Assembly (NCBI GenBank): GCA_937915785.1
Contig: CALGGY010000075.1
Location: 1-32,903, forward strand
DNA length: 32,903 nt
Direction of reading: 5' to 3'
Source: an uncultured Bacteroidales bacterium
Lineage (GTDB): Bacteria; Bacteroidota; Bacteroidia; Bacteroidales; P3
Below are positions 23,914 to 30,669 of this stretch, in pieces (position 1 is the stretch's first letter; each line of letters opens with the position of its first letter). The notes beneath the pieces were generated by a model that was given only the letters and a program-made list of their open reading frames with translations, ran no database searches and was not told the DNA's origin. Position numbers and translations under genes: made by a program.

Positions 23914-25881
23914 TCAATTGTTTAAAAGTGATTCAATTTCAGATGCTGAAAAAACGACGGGGACTGTTTTTCCTGAGCGTTTGCCTTTAAAATGGTATGA
24001 CAGTCCTTTGTCGCAAGCTGTTGCCATGATCACCACGTCGGTTTGCAAATCGGATGGGATAAATAATTTCTCAATGGTTTCCTTTGATTCAAAAGCGGAC
24101 AAGTTATATAAATAGTCGTCGACGCTATAATAAAAGGTGAAGTTGTTGTTTTCAATCCCGACACTTTCTAAAATGAGCCCTCTGTCGATTTTTATTGGCA
24201 GTTCGGATCTGTTTGATTTTTCTATCAAAGCCTGTAAGAGCTCCTGTTTGTATTCTGTTTCATACAACGGGTGTTGCAGAGCGTGGCTTATGTCCGACGG
24301 AGAGATGCGGTATGAGCCAATCTGTTTGTTATCCAAACTGTATTCGTATTGTGCTCCATATCCCAGGGTGGCCATTTTTGAGTATGTCGAACTGGATAAA
24401 GGCGTATTAGTTAATGAATATCTTAAATCTAGCAGAGAAGATGTTTTTAGATATTCAAAGTCCAGACTACCCAATTCGGATTCTTTGATGTTTTTCAAAT
24501 TATATACGTAATGTATTGTCCCATCTCGAAGATAAACGTCGGAAAGCAGTGTTATTTCATCAACATACATGGGGGTGAGCAATTTTTGTATGTCGATGGT
24601 CAATTGTACGAATTCTCTGTCGCTCAGATGGTTGTTCTTTACCAGATCTTTAATTTTGTTATGGTCGTATTTTACGCTTGCAACTTTCCCTGTTTGGTTG
24701 CCTACATATTCGAATTTAAGCGCGGCTTTTTCGTTGATGAGGTATTCAATAAATGATCCTTTTCCGCCTTCATAATCAATTCTTTTAAGAGTAAGTGTCG
24801 CTATTTTTTCTTTGTTTTTCTCGATTTTGTCCATCGACAAAGAGGATTCGTTTACCAAATAGTTGTAGGTGATAGTGTTGTTTTCGTATTTTACGGAAGT
24901 TGTTTTCCAATAACCTACATCTACAGGGCATTGGTCGTTGATGCTTTTGACTGCCTTCATTAATTCGGAACGGGCATTCCGTGCGTTTTCCACTTTGCCT
25001 ATCCCCCACGACGTCAGTAGGATGGACCCTGCTATAACGAACGGGATAAGAATATATCCCAAACTGAAAAGATAGTCTTTCCATTTGGTTTTGCGGTATT
25101 CTTTTGGGAACACCTCTTTTACCTCATCGTTTGAAAAGGTGAGATACAACCCTGCGCTTCCGTATATTAGTGTGCCGAGGCCAAAAACGATGTTTATCGG
25201 CGTAATGGTGAAATTTCCAAACGCAATAGACACCAACCATGACAATATGCACACAATCATTATGAAACGGGCGTAATAGATGGCGGCGGGCTTTCGCTTC
25301 CTTATTGAATAATAAGTGTAGGTGCAAAGAATGCAGAAATAGATGGCTGATATTGCATTCAATACTTTAGACAGGGCATCGCCCGGGTTGAAAATGATGC
25401 CAATAGTTGTTATAAACACAGTCCAAATGCCCGCAAACAAGCACAATCCGGACAGCCATTTCAGTTTGGAGTAATGTTCCATGTCAATCATCCCGGGATA
25501 ATAATGGTCCATACGCACACCGTTGTCCTCGTGTTTTTCTGTTTCTATCGGCTGTTGGTTGTCGAAATTGTCGGATTTATGGGCATCGCTTACGGCACTG
25601 AGATAGTTTGGGCAAGTTTGGCTGGAGGGTGGAGTGTTGTATTTTTTGCAAATTGTCAGTTTTTTGCACGAATGGCATTGCTCAGGCCATTTGTTGTCGT
25701 TAACGATGCCTGTGCCGCCGGTGCGTTGGCTTTCTGCGGAGTTGTTCGAGGAATAGATTCCTTCAAAGCCTTCGCACACCGAGCCGTCGAAAGCCGGCAC
25801 ACGTCCGTAGTAGGAGCATTTTTTTCCGTATGCGCCACTTTTGTAGTGGACACAGTTTGAGCATTGTTGTTCTGTTGGCAT
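23914..25881 (-). CDS. Zinc-ribbon, five-TM protein with a triplicated C-terminal domain
   Basis: The 655-residue product is not from a family I can name. Residues 1-95 have two Cys4 modules (C7, C10, C22, C36 and C69, C72, C78, C90), likely small zinc-binding units. Five membrane segments follow (about 141-162, 174-192, 201-222, 227-248, 268-292). Residues 303-655 consist of three copies of a domain of about 118 residues. Matching positions are PVDVGYW..NNTITYNYLVN (319-344), PMYVDEI..DGTIHYVYNLK (437-463), PIKIDRG..NNNFTFYYSVD (562-588), and the endings VKYDHNKIKDLV (403-414), YRISPSDISHAL (524-535), VVFSASEIESLL (642-653). With cytoplasmic zinc modules and an odd number of helices, the triplicated part would lie in the periplasm. 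It starts three bases after the TerB-like gene. No catalytic motif is visible. Confidence 0.85.
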   Translation of the reverse strand: MPTEQQCSNCVHYKSGAYGKKCSYYGRVPAFDGSVCEGFEGIYSSNNSAESQRTGGTGIVNDNKWPEQCHSCKKLTICKKYNTPPSSQTCPNYLSAVSDAHKSDNFDNQQPIETEKHEDNGVRMDHYYPGMIDMEHYSKLKWLSGLCLFAGIWTVFITTIGIIFNPGDALSKVLNAISAIYFCILCTYTYYSIRKRKPAAIYYARFIMIVCILSWLVSIAFGNFTITPINIVFGLGTLIYGSAGLYLTFSNDEVKEVFPKEYRKTKWKDYLFSLGYILIPFVIAGSILLTSWGIGKVENARNARSELMKAVKSINDQCPVDVGYWKTTSVKYENNTITYNYLVNESSLSMDKIEKNKEKIATLTLKRIDYEGGKGSFIEYLINEKAALKFEYVGNQTGKVASVKYDHNKIKDLVKNNHLSDREFVQLTIDIQKLLTPMYVDEITLLSDVYLRDGTIHYVYNLKNIKESELGSLDFEYLKTSSLLDLRYSLTNTPLSSSTYSKMATLGYGAQYEYSLDNKQIGSYRISPSDISHALQHPLYETEYKQELLQALIEKSNRSELPIKIDRGLILESVGIENNNFTFYYSVDDYLYNLSAFESKETIEKLFIPSDLQTDVVIMATACDKGLSYHFKGKRSGKTVPVVFSASEIESLLNN

Positions 25882-25884
25882 GGG

Positions 25885-26397
25885 TTATTGTGGTGCTTGG
25901 GGGGTGTTTAGATTTATGCTTGCAAAACTGTCGGCATTCCAGAGAGAGAAATCGTTTTCATCAATTATGTCCGGAAGAAGATACTCTTCGGGGGATATTT
26001 GGTCGGCTACTTCGGGGTTTGGGGGTATCACCTTTAGTAGTTGTTCATCGGAGACTGATAGTATGAGACGGATTTTTTTGAAGAAAGCTACTTCGTTGTA
26101 ATGAATGTTGCGGTCTATCTCAATGGTTTTTACGGCGATTGATGCAAGTTCGCATTGATCATGATTGTTGAGTTGGGCACCTTTAATTTCGTTGAGCGTT
26201 TTTTGAAGGAAAAAACTGCCATCTTTTTTTAGCTGCTCGATGTATTTATCGGTCGTTTTTTGCAATTCGTCGGCATTAAAATAGTGCTTCTCTTCGACAA
26301 ATATTTTGTTTAAAAGATTAACTTCGCTATGGTCTATCTCGCCATCGCAAGCCATGCAACAGAAAGCTGTTTTAAGAAATAATTCGTTGGTGTTCAT
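25885..26397 (-). CDS. TerB-like protein with C-terminal extension
   Basis: Counted from the ATG at 26397 the product has 170 residues; that ATG overlaps the stop of the preceding gene (ATGA). The N-terminal 120 residues are all-helical and resemble TerB, the tellurite-resistance/stress family: FLKTAFCCMACDGEIDHSEVN (an acidic loop with DGEID, where TerB binds metal) and later a second acidic helix pair (ASIAVKTIEIDRNIHYNEVAFF). Residues 125-170 (PPNPEVADQISPEEYLLPD and so on) are a Pro/Asp-rich tail outside the TerB fold. TerB proteins in other systems bind Ca(II) and link stress signals to membrane complexes; here the link to a membrane zinc-ribbon protein is by position only. Confidence 0.78.
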   Translation of the reverse strand: MNTNELFLKTAFCCMACDGEIDHSEVNLLNKIFVEEKHYFNADELQKTTDKYIEQLKKDGSFFLQKTLNEIKGAQLNNHDQCELASIAVKTIEIDRNIHYNEVAFFKKIRLILSVSDEQLLKVIPPNPEVADQISPEEYLLPDIIDENDFSLWNADSFASINLNTPQAPQ

Positions 26398-26660
26398 ATT
26401 TTTAGTTTTAATTTCACAAACCAAAACAAGGCGTATTTCAGTTTGTCTTTTGGCAGGTTGATTTTGCTTTTGGCCTGTGCCACAGTTTTCTGTGTCCGTT
26501 CTACCGCTGGCATGAGGTTGTCGAAATCCAAGTCGAACGACACGCTTTGGCCGACAGACAAATAAGCCTCCATGTCATCGCAGTTCGCCACAATGTCGGC
26601 AGGTCGGGCGTTGGCATAAACGCCGAGTATTCGGAACGGATTTTGTTCAATAAGTTTCAT
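26394..26660 (-). CDS. Short protein resembling the N-terminal module of a longer Bacteroidota family
   Basis: I start this 88-residue product at the ATG 26660 because the conserved text begins there (KLIEQNPFRILGVYANARP); the frame runs upstream to 26933, but that part covers a promoter motif and a structured element. The phrase NPFRILGVYANA followed by VANCDDMEAYL and INLPKDKLKYALFWFVK is, as I recall, the start of Bacteroidota proteins several hundred residues long, in which the helical start looks like a J-domain. Here the protein ends just after FWFVK with KLKLKI and a stop that overlaps the TerB-like start. It may be a truncated remnant or a genuine small form. It is the first gene of the six-gene cluster. 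Confidence 0.7.
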   Translation of the reverse strand: MKLIEQNPFRILGVYANARPADIVANCDDMEAYLSVGQSVSFDLDFDNLMPAVERTQKTVAQAKSKINLPKDKLKYALFWFVKLKLKI

Positions 26661-26681
26661 TATCGTTTCTTTTTTATCTTG

Positions 26682-26689
26682 CAAAAATA
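26682..26689 (-). promoter_or_regulatory. -7 element in front of the six-gene cluster
   Basis: TATTTTTG on the minus strand matches TAnnTTTG, 21 bases before the ATG at 26660. No TTTG at the right distance upstream. Confidence 0.5.
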
Positions 26690-26813
26690 CGTTTCTTTTT
26701 TCTGTGTTCCCCACTTTTGCAAGCCTTGCAGAAGTCTTTTTTTTCTCTTGCTGCGGACAATAAAAAAGCGTTGAACGTATTTCTTGTCTGACCACCAAGG
26801 GTTTCCACGCCCT

Positions 26814-26879
26814 CCCAAATCTAACAAGCCATTCCACGCCGAAGCAATCGGCGTTTCGCAGACTTATTCTCGATTTGGG
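26814..26879. other. Structured non-coding element with nested inverted repeats
   Basis: An outer perfect 8-bp inverted repeat CCCAAATC (26814-26821) / GATTTGGG (26872-26879) encloses an inner 7-bp hairpin ACGCCGA (26836-26842) / TCGGCGT (26848-26854) with a five-base loop. It has no T-run on either strand, so it is not a terminator. It lies in the 623-bp gap 26661-27283, between promoter motifs at 27012 and 26682. It could be an RNA leader structure or a dispersed repeat. Confidence 0.5.
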
Positions 26880-27011
26880 GCGCCCTGTGTCCGGGGCATT
26901 GTTGTGGAAAAATTTGGTGATCAAGAATAGCACGAATCGCTATTGTATGTTATTGTATATCCGTTTTTTACATATATAAATGCTGTTTGTTGCTAAATAT
27001 GGTTACCGTTG

Positions 27012-27019
27012 CAAATATA
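27012..27019 (-). promoter_or_regulatory. Minus-strand -7 element upstream of the structured element
   Basis: TATATTTG on the minus strand is an exact TAnnTTTG match. A transcript from here would cross the structured element and reach the six-gene cluster with a leader of about 345 bases. The -33 half is not clear. Confidence 0.45.
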
Positions 27020-27033
27020 CGTTTTATTTTTGT

Positions 27034-27041
27034 TAAATTTG
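27034..27041 (+). promoter_or_regulatory. Plus-strand -7 element, divergent from 27012-27019
   Basis: TAAATTTG matches TAnnTTTG; GTTG (27008-27011) lies 22 bp upstream, close to the -33 distance. It points to the candidate small RNA and terminator downstream. Confidence 0.45.
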
Positions 27042-27047
27042 AGGATG

Positions 27048-27185
27048 TTGAAAAAAAACTCCTGTCAAATTTCCTCGTCCATTACCCCGTCCACACACGC
27101 AGCAACACCTAAGCTCCAGCGCCCATTCCCCCATCCCCACACAAAAAAAAGAACGAGCAACCGCAAGACCGCTCGTTCTTTTCAA
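27048..27185 (+). ncRNA. Candidate small RNA of about 135 bases
   Basis: A -7 element (27034-27041) and a strong intrinsic terminator (27147-27182) define a short transcript. A frame of 62 codons or fewer spans it but runs through the terminator stem and has no recognisable protein features. The centre is C-rich and little structured. It matches no RNA family I know; boundaries are inferred. Confidence 0.35.
27147..27182 (+). terminator. Strong intrinsic terminator, possibly bidirectional
   Basis: Perfect 12-bp stem AAAAGAACGAGC (27147-27158) with GCTCGTTCTTTT (27171-27182), 12-base loop with GCAA. A-run before and T-run after allow it to work in both directions, so it could also end read-through from ilvE on the minus strand. 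Confidence 0.85.
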
Positions 27186-27196
27186 TATCAACTGTA

Positions 27197-27287
27197 AAAC
27201 TTCAAACTCCAAACTCCAAACTCCAAACTTTCAACTTCCAACTTCCAACTCCCAACTCCCAACTCCCAACTCCCAACTCCAAACTAT
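27197..27287. repeat. In-phase heptamer array (A/C-AACTCC), 13 units, at the ilvE stop codon
   Basis: Thirteen continuous 7-bp units (AAACTCC, CAACTTC, CAACTCC and close variants) with no indel. The last unit AAACTAT contains the ilvE stop (27284-27286) at positions 4-6. Confidence 0.93.
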
Positions 27288-28300
27288 TCCACTATGGTGT
27301 TCCAGTTGTGTTTGTCTTCGGCTTCGCCGAGCTGAATGGCGCGCAGGGCGTTGTACAGTTTGGTGCTCCACGGGCCGGGTTCTTTGCCGAACACGTAGCT
27401 CTTGCCGGTTTCGGGGTCGTCAAGGCGTTCTATGGGGCTGATAACGGCAGCAGTGCCGCAAGCTCCGGCTTCCTGGAACGAGGCAAGTTCTTCAACGTCT
27501 ATCGGGCGGCGTTCCACTTTCATTCCGAGGTCTTCGGCCACCTGCATCAGGCTCTTGTTGGTGATGGATGGCAGTATGGATGTGGATTTCGGTGTGATGT
27601 AGGCACCGTCTTTTATGCCGAAGAAGTTGGCGGCGCCGGCTTCGTCGACATATTTCTTTTCTTTTGCGTCCAGATAGAACTCGCAGGCGTATTCTCCGCC
27701 GTGGCAGGCTTCAACGTGCGCGCGCAGCGAAGCGGCGTAGTTTCCACCAACTTTGTATATGCCGGTTCCCAGAGGAGCGCTGCGGTCGTATTTGCGGGTG
27801 ATGACGTAGGGGTTGGCTTTGAAACCGCCCTTGAAGTACGGTCCCACAGGGGTTACGAATATTAGGAACAGATATTCGTCGGCGGGTTTCACACCCACGG
27901 TGATGCCGGTGCCTATCAGCAGCGGACGCAGGTACAGGCTGGCGCCGGTGCCGTAGGGAGGAATGAAACGCTCGTTCAGTTTCACCACCTTCTTGCACAT
28001 CTCCACAAATTTCTCGGTGCTGAGTTCGGGCATCATAATGCCGCGGCATGTGCTTTGCAGACGTTCGGCGTTGGCCTCCGGGCGGAACATGCGTATCTTG
28101 CCGTCCTTGCAGCGGTAGGCTTTCAGACCTTCAAAGGCTTCCTGGCCGTAGTGCAGGCTCGATGCGGCCATGTGTATGTTGATGTTTTCGTCGGACGAAA
28201 CTTCTATCTCGCCCCACTGTCCGTTGCGGTAGTAGCAACGTACGTTGTAGTCGGTTTTTACGTAACCGAAGGGCAGGTTGCCCCAATCTATATTATTCAT
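27284..28300 (-). CDS. ilvE: Branched-chain amino-acid aminotransferase
   Basis: The 338-residue enzyme is a fold-type IV PLP aminotransferase of the larger BCAT group. It has LHYGQEAFEGLKAYR (49-63), FRPEANAERL (72-81), YLRPLLIGTG (123-132), the PLP lysine K183 in GIYKVGGNYAASL (180-192), DEAGAANFF near 220, and EAGACGTAAVISPI towards the end. It catalyses the last step of Leu, Ile and Val synthesis or the first step of their breakdown, with 2-oxoglutarate/glutamate as partner, in the cytoplasm. Length and motifs are normal. It is monocistronic, with a promoter at 28344-28375 and a heptamer array at its stop codon. Confidence 0.95.
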   Translation of the reverse strand: MNNIDWGNLPFGYVKTDYNVRCYYRNGQWGEIEVSSDENINIHMAASSLHYGQEAFEGLKAYRCKDGKIRMFRPEANAERLQSTCRGIMMPELSTEKFVEMCKKVVKLNERFIPPYGTGASLYLRPLLIGTGITVGVKPADEYLFLIFVTPVGPYFKGGFKANPYVITRKYDRSAPLGTGIYKVGGNYAASLRAHVEACHGGEYACEFYLDAKEKKYVDEAGAANFFGIKDGAYITPKSTSILPSITNKSLMQVAEDLGMKVERRPIDVEELASFQEAGACGTAAVISPIERLDDPETGKSYVFGKEPGPWSTKLYNALRAIQLGEAEDKHNWNTIVE

Positions 28301-28343
28301 AATGAGTGTTTTATGTTAATAAATTACGTTTGTTTGCGTTTCA

Positions 28344-28375
28344 CGAAGATACACTTTATTTTTATATTTACCAAA
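28344..28375 (-). promoter_or_regulatory. ilvE promoter
   Basis: On the minus strand TTTG (28372-28375), exactly 20 bp, then TATCTTCG (28344-28351), one mismatch from TAnnTTTG. The ATG is 43 bases downstream. Confidence 0.65.
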
Positions 28376-28424
28376 CTTTTGTTGGATTAAGTGTTTGTGA
28401 TTAGTAATTAGGAGAGAGGATTTG

Positions 28425-28464
28425 AAGTTGAGAAGTTAAGGGGTTAAGGAGTTAAGAAGTTGAG
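28425..28464. repeat. Octamer array (AAGTTAAG-like), five units
   Basis: AAGTTGAG, AAGTTAAG, GGGTTAAG, GAGTTAAG, AAGTTGAG in phase. The period is 8, unlike the heptamers beside it. Confidence 0.8.
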
Positions 28465-28468
28465 CTAT

Positions 28469-28524
28469 CCATTGTAAATTGTCCATTGTAAATTGTCCAT
28501 TGTCCATTGTCCATTGTCCATCAG
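28469..28524. repeat. Heptamer array (CCATTGT), eight units, at a glycosyltransferase stop codon
   Basis: CCATTGT and AAATTGT alternate, then CCATTGT repeats, ending CCATCAG. The last unit holds the stop codon (28521-28523) at positions 4-6. Confidence 0.93.
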
Positions 28525-29642
28525 CTTTCAATTATCTTGATTATTCTGTCGCGGTTGCGGTAATTGGAGTAGTCGTTGGTTAGCAGCATGATGCGGTGGT
28601 CTATCTGGTTGTCGTCGAATGGCATGGTGCGCAGTCTGTCTATTTTGGCAAGGAAATCGTTTGGCGTGTCGGCCAGCTCGCAGGCTTGGGCAAGGCTGGT
28701 GCCCGAAACCATGTTGCTGTTCACCAGACAGAACCGTCCTGCGAAAAGCGAATGCAACAGTTTGAGTTTCAGTCCTGTGGGCTGATGAGTGTACATTATA
28801 ATAATGTGTGCGTTCTGTATCAGCACCTGCATGTCGGTATCCGACGGATTTTCAATAAGTTGTATGTTTTGGTATTTGGCTGTAAGGTTGCGGAGTTCTC
28901 TGGGCGGATTCAGCCCGGCTATTTTCACGGCAAGGTCTGTCTTGGCAAAGACGTTGGTGGTCAGCCACTTGGCTGCGACGATGTTTTCCGGCACCGAAAG
29001 GTTGGCGTGGTACAAGATGTGGCTGCCCCGTCCTTGGAGAGAGCACACGTCGTCGAACTGGTGGAATGAGGGTATCAGAGTGGCGGTGCCGTATTTTGCG
29101 TTCAGATAGTCGTTTTCGGTCTGGTTCACCGTTATCAGGTGCCGCGCTTTGGCAAGGATATCTTCGTATTTTCGCAGTTTTTTTGCTTCGTTGCTCAGAT
29201 ATAAACGTCTTAGGAGGCTTTTCTCCTGTTTGGCCAACAAACGGTAGTATTCGTGTTCGATGTTGTGTATGCGGACAATGGTGTTGCGTTTTTCGAAACG
29301 CTTGTCGCGAAGTATCTCGCAGCAGTGCAGGCCTTCGATGAGTAACGGGTAGTCATCCTGCAAAAGATTGTTAATTAGTTCGTTGGAACGGCGAGAGCAA
29401 CAGATGTATGGCGTTTTGCAGAAAAGATTACGCACGGAAGTGTCGCGTTTGTAATAGTTTACCGAAAAACACAGTCGTTCCAGTTCGGGTGCATGGGGGC
29501 GGCCGTATTCAAAGCAGTGCAGGTGAATCTTGACCCCGCTTTCCGAAAGCACCCTTATGCGGTTGTACACGTCGATGATGCCGCCGTAGTTGGCAGGGTA
29601 GGGGATGTTGAAACTGACGATATGTAGGTGTTGGTCGTTCAT
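28521..29642 (-). CDS. Probable GT-B fold glycosyltransferase (family 4-like)
   Basis: The 373-residue product has the N-terminal lead-in of GT4-type enzymes (LHIVSFNIPYPANYGG, 6-21, with the glycine-rich acceptor loop) followed by VYNRIRVLSESGVKIHLHCFEYG. The middle has IRIHNIEHEYYRLLA and LITVNQTENDYL, and the C-terminal half has the donor-domain pattern HANLSVPENIVAAKWL, KIAGLNPP, IIIMYTHQPTGLKLKLLHSLFAGR. The EX7E-like element of classic GT4 enzymes is replaced by GLKLKLLHSL, so the donor site is divergent. No signal peptide. Likely an envelope glycan enzyme, donor and acceptor unknown. It starts nine bases after the metallo-hydrolase gene and is co-transcribed with it. Confidence 0.75.
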   Translation of the reverse strand: MNDQHLHIVSFNIPYPANYGGIIDVYNRIRVLSESGVKIHLHCFEYGRPHAPELERLCFSVNYYKRDTSVRNLFCKTPYICCSRRSNELINNLLQDDYPLLIEGLHCCEILRDKRFEKRNTIVRIHNIEHEYYRLLAKQEKSLLRRLYLSNEAKKLRKYEDILAKARHLITVNQTENDYLNAKYGTATLIPSFHQFDDVCSLQGRGSHILYHANLSVPENIVAAKWLTTNVFAKTDLAVKIAGLNPPRELRNLTAKYQNIQLIENPSDTDMQVLIQNAHIIIMYTHQPTGLKLKLLHSLFAGRFCLVNSNMVSGTSLAQACELADTPNDFLAKIDRLRTMPFDDNQIDHRIMLLTNDYSNYRNRDRIIKIIES

Positions 29643-29651
29643 TTTGCATGG

Positions 29652-30419
29652 TTAAAGTTCAATTGTCAGTCCGTCGTAGGCAAGGTGCACGTTGGCGGGC
29701 AGTCTGGTTCCCACTTCGGCGTGCGGACCCATCATGTGGCTGATGTGCGTCAGGTATGCCTTTTCGGGATTTATCCGCCGTATCACATCGAGGGCTTCGG
29801 GCAGACAGTAGTGCGAGAAATGTTTTTCTTTGCGCAATGCGTTGATTACAAGTGTTTTGGTGCCTTGCAGCTTGGCCATCTCCTCGTCGGAAATGTAGTT
29901 GGCGTCGGTGATGTAGCTGAAATCGCCTATGCGGTAGCCGAAAATTGGCAAGTCTTTGTGCATCACTGCAATAGGGGTAACTAATATGTTGTCGGCCACG
30001 TAGAATGGCTTGTCGGTTTCCACAGAGTGTAGATTGGCTTCGGGCAGACCGCTAAACTGGTGTTTTTCAAATATATAGTGGTAGTCGCGTTGCAAAACAT
30101 CGAGGGTTATTGGACCGGAATATATGTCCATTGGCTTGTTCTGCACGTAGTTGAAAGAGCGTATGTCGTCTATTCCGGCCACGTGGTCGCGGTGGTGGTG
30201 GGTTATGAGTATGGCGTCGAGGTGCATGGTGCGGGCGCGAAGCATCTGTTCGCGGAAATCGGGACCTATGTCGATAAGTATGTTCTTGCCGCCGATTTCT
30301 ACCAGCGCCGAGGTGCGCAGACGTTTGTCGCGGCTGTCGCCCGAAGCGCACACTCTGCACCGGCAGGCAATAACCGGCACACCCTGCGAAGTCCCCGTAC
30401 CCAAAAAAGTTACTTTCAT
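29652..30419 (-). CDS. Metallo-beta-lactamase fold hydrolase, PhnP-like
   Basis: The 255-residue protein has the MBL signature THHHRDH (73-79; ligands H74, H76, D78, H79), the start VTFLGTGTSQGVPV (3-16), SYITDANY (acidic metal ligand) and LTHISH near the end. C19, C21 and C24 in ACRCRVC match the structural zinc site of PhnP, a phosphodiesterase acting on cyclic phosphate sugars. Many Bacteroidota have this stand-alone relative without a phn operon, so the natural substrate here is unknown; tRNase Z is a less likely alternative because the Cys site and length fit PhnP better. It is the first gene of a two-gene operon. Confidence 0.88.
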   Translation of the reverse strand: MKVTFLGTGTSQGVPVIACRCRVCASGDSRDKRLRTSALVEIGGKNILIDIGPDFREQMLRARTMHLDAILITHHHRDHVAGIDDIRSFNYVQNKPMDIYSGPITLDVLQRDYHYIFEKHQFSGLPEANLHSVETDKPFYVADNILVTPIAVMHKDLPIFGYRIGDFSYITDANYISDEEMAKLQGTKTLVINALRKEKHFSHYCLPEALDVIRRINPEKAYLTHISHMMGPHAEVGTRLPANVHLAYDGLTIEL

Positions 30420-30478
30420 CAGTATTTATTATTGTGTCGCCATAAAAACCGAATTTCGCCCGAAAAATTGTGTCGTCT

Positions 30479-30486
30479 CAAAAATA
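30479..30486 (-). promoter_or_regulatory. -7 element for the PhnP-like/glycosyltransferase operon
   Basis: TATTTTTG on the minus strand matches TAnnTTTG, 59 bases before the ATG at 30419. The -33 half is not recognisable. Confidence 0.45.
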
Positions 30487-30584
30487 TTGTTCTGATTATC
30501 CCTGCATGGAGATGGAAAAACGGCTTTGCGACAGGGGGGGGGCATTGCTAAAACGTTTTTTTTAATTTTTTTTGCAGAAAACAT

Positions 30585-30615
30585 TTTGTTTTATCAAATT
30601 TTTTTGCTAATTTTG
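30585..30615 (+). promoter_or_regulatory. Promoter of the large surface protein
   Basis: TTTG (30585-30588), 19 bp, TAATTTTG (30608-30615): a full consensus match, 54 bases before the ATG at 30670. Confidence 0.8.
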
Positions 30616-30669
30616 CATTTTTGTTCAAAAGAGCAAATCGTCAAACCAATTCACAGCAGAGACAGAATA

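Noticed and set aside
26661..26933. N-terminal extension of the 88-residue protein
   Set aside because: The region holds a -7 element and a nested inverted repeat; conserved protein text begins only at 26660.
27009..27197. 62-codon plus-strand gene
   Set aside because: The frame runs through a 12-bp terminator stem and the product has no protein-like features; a small RNA is the better reading.
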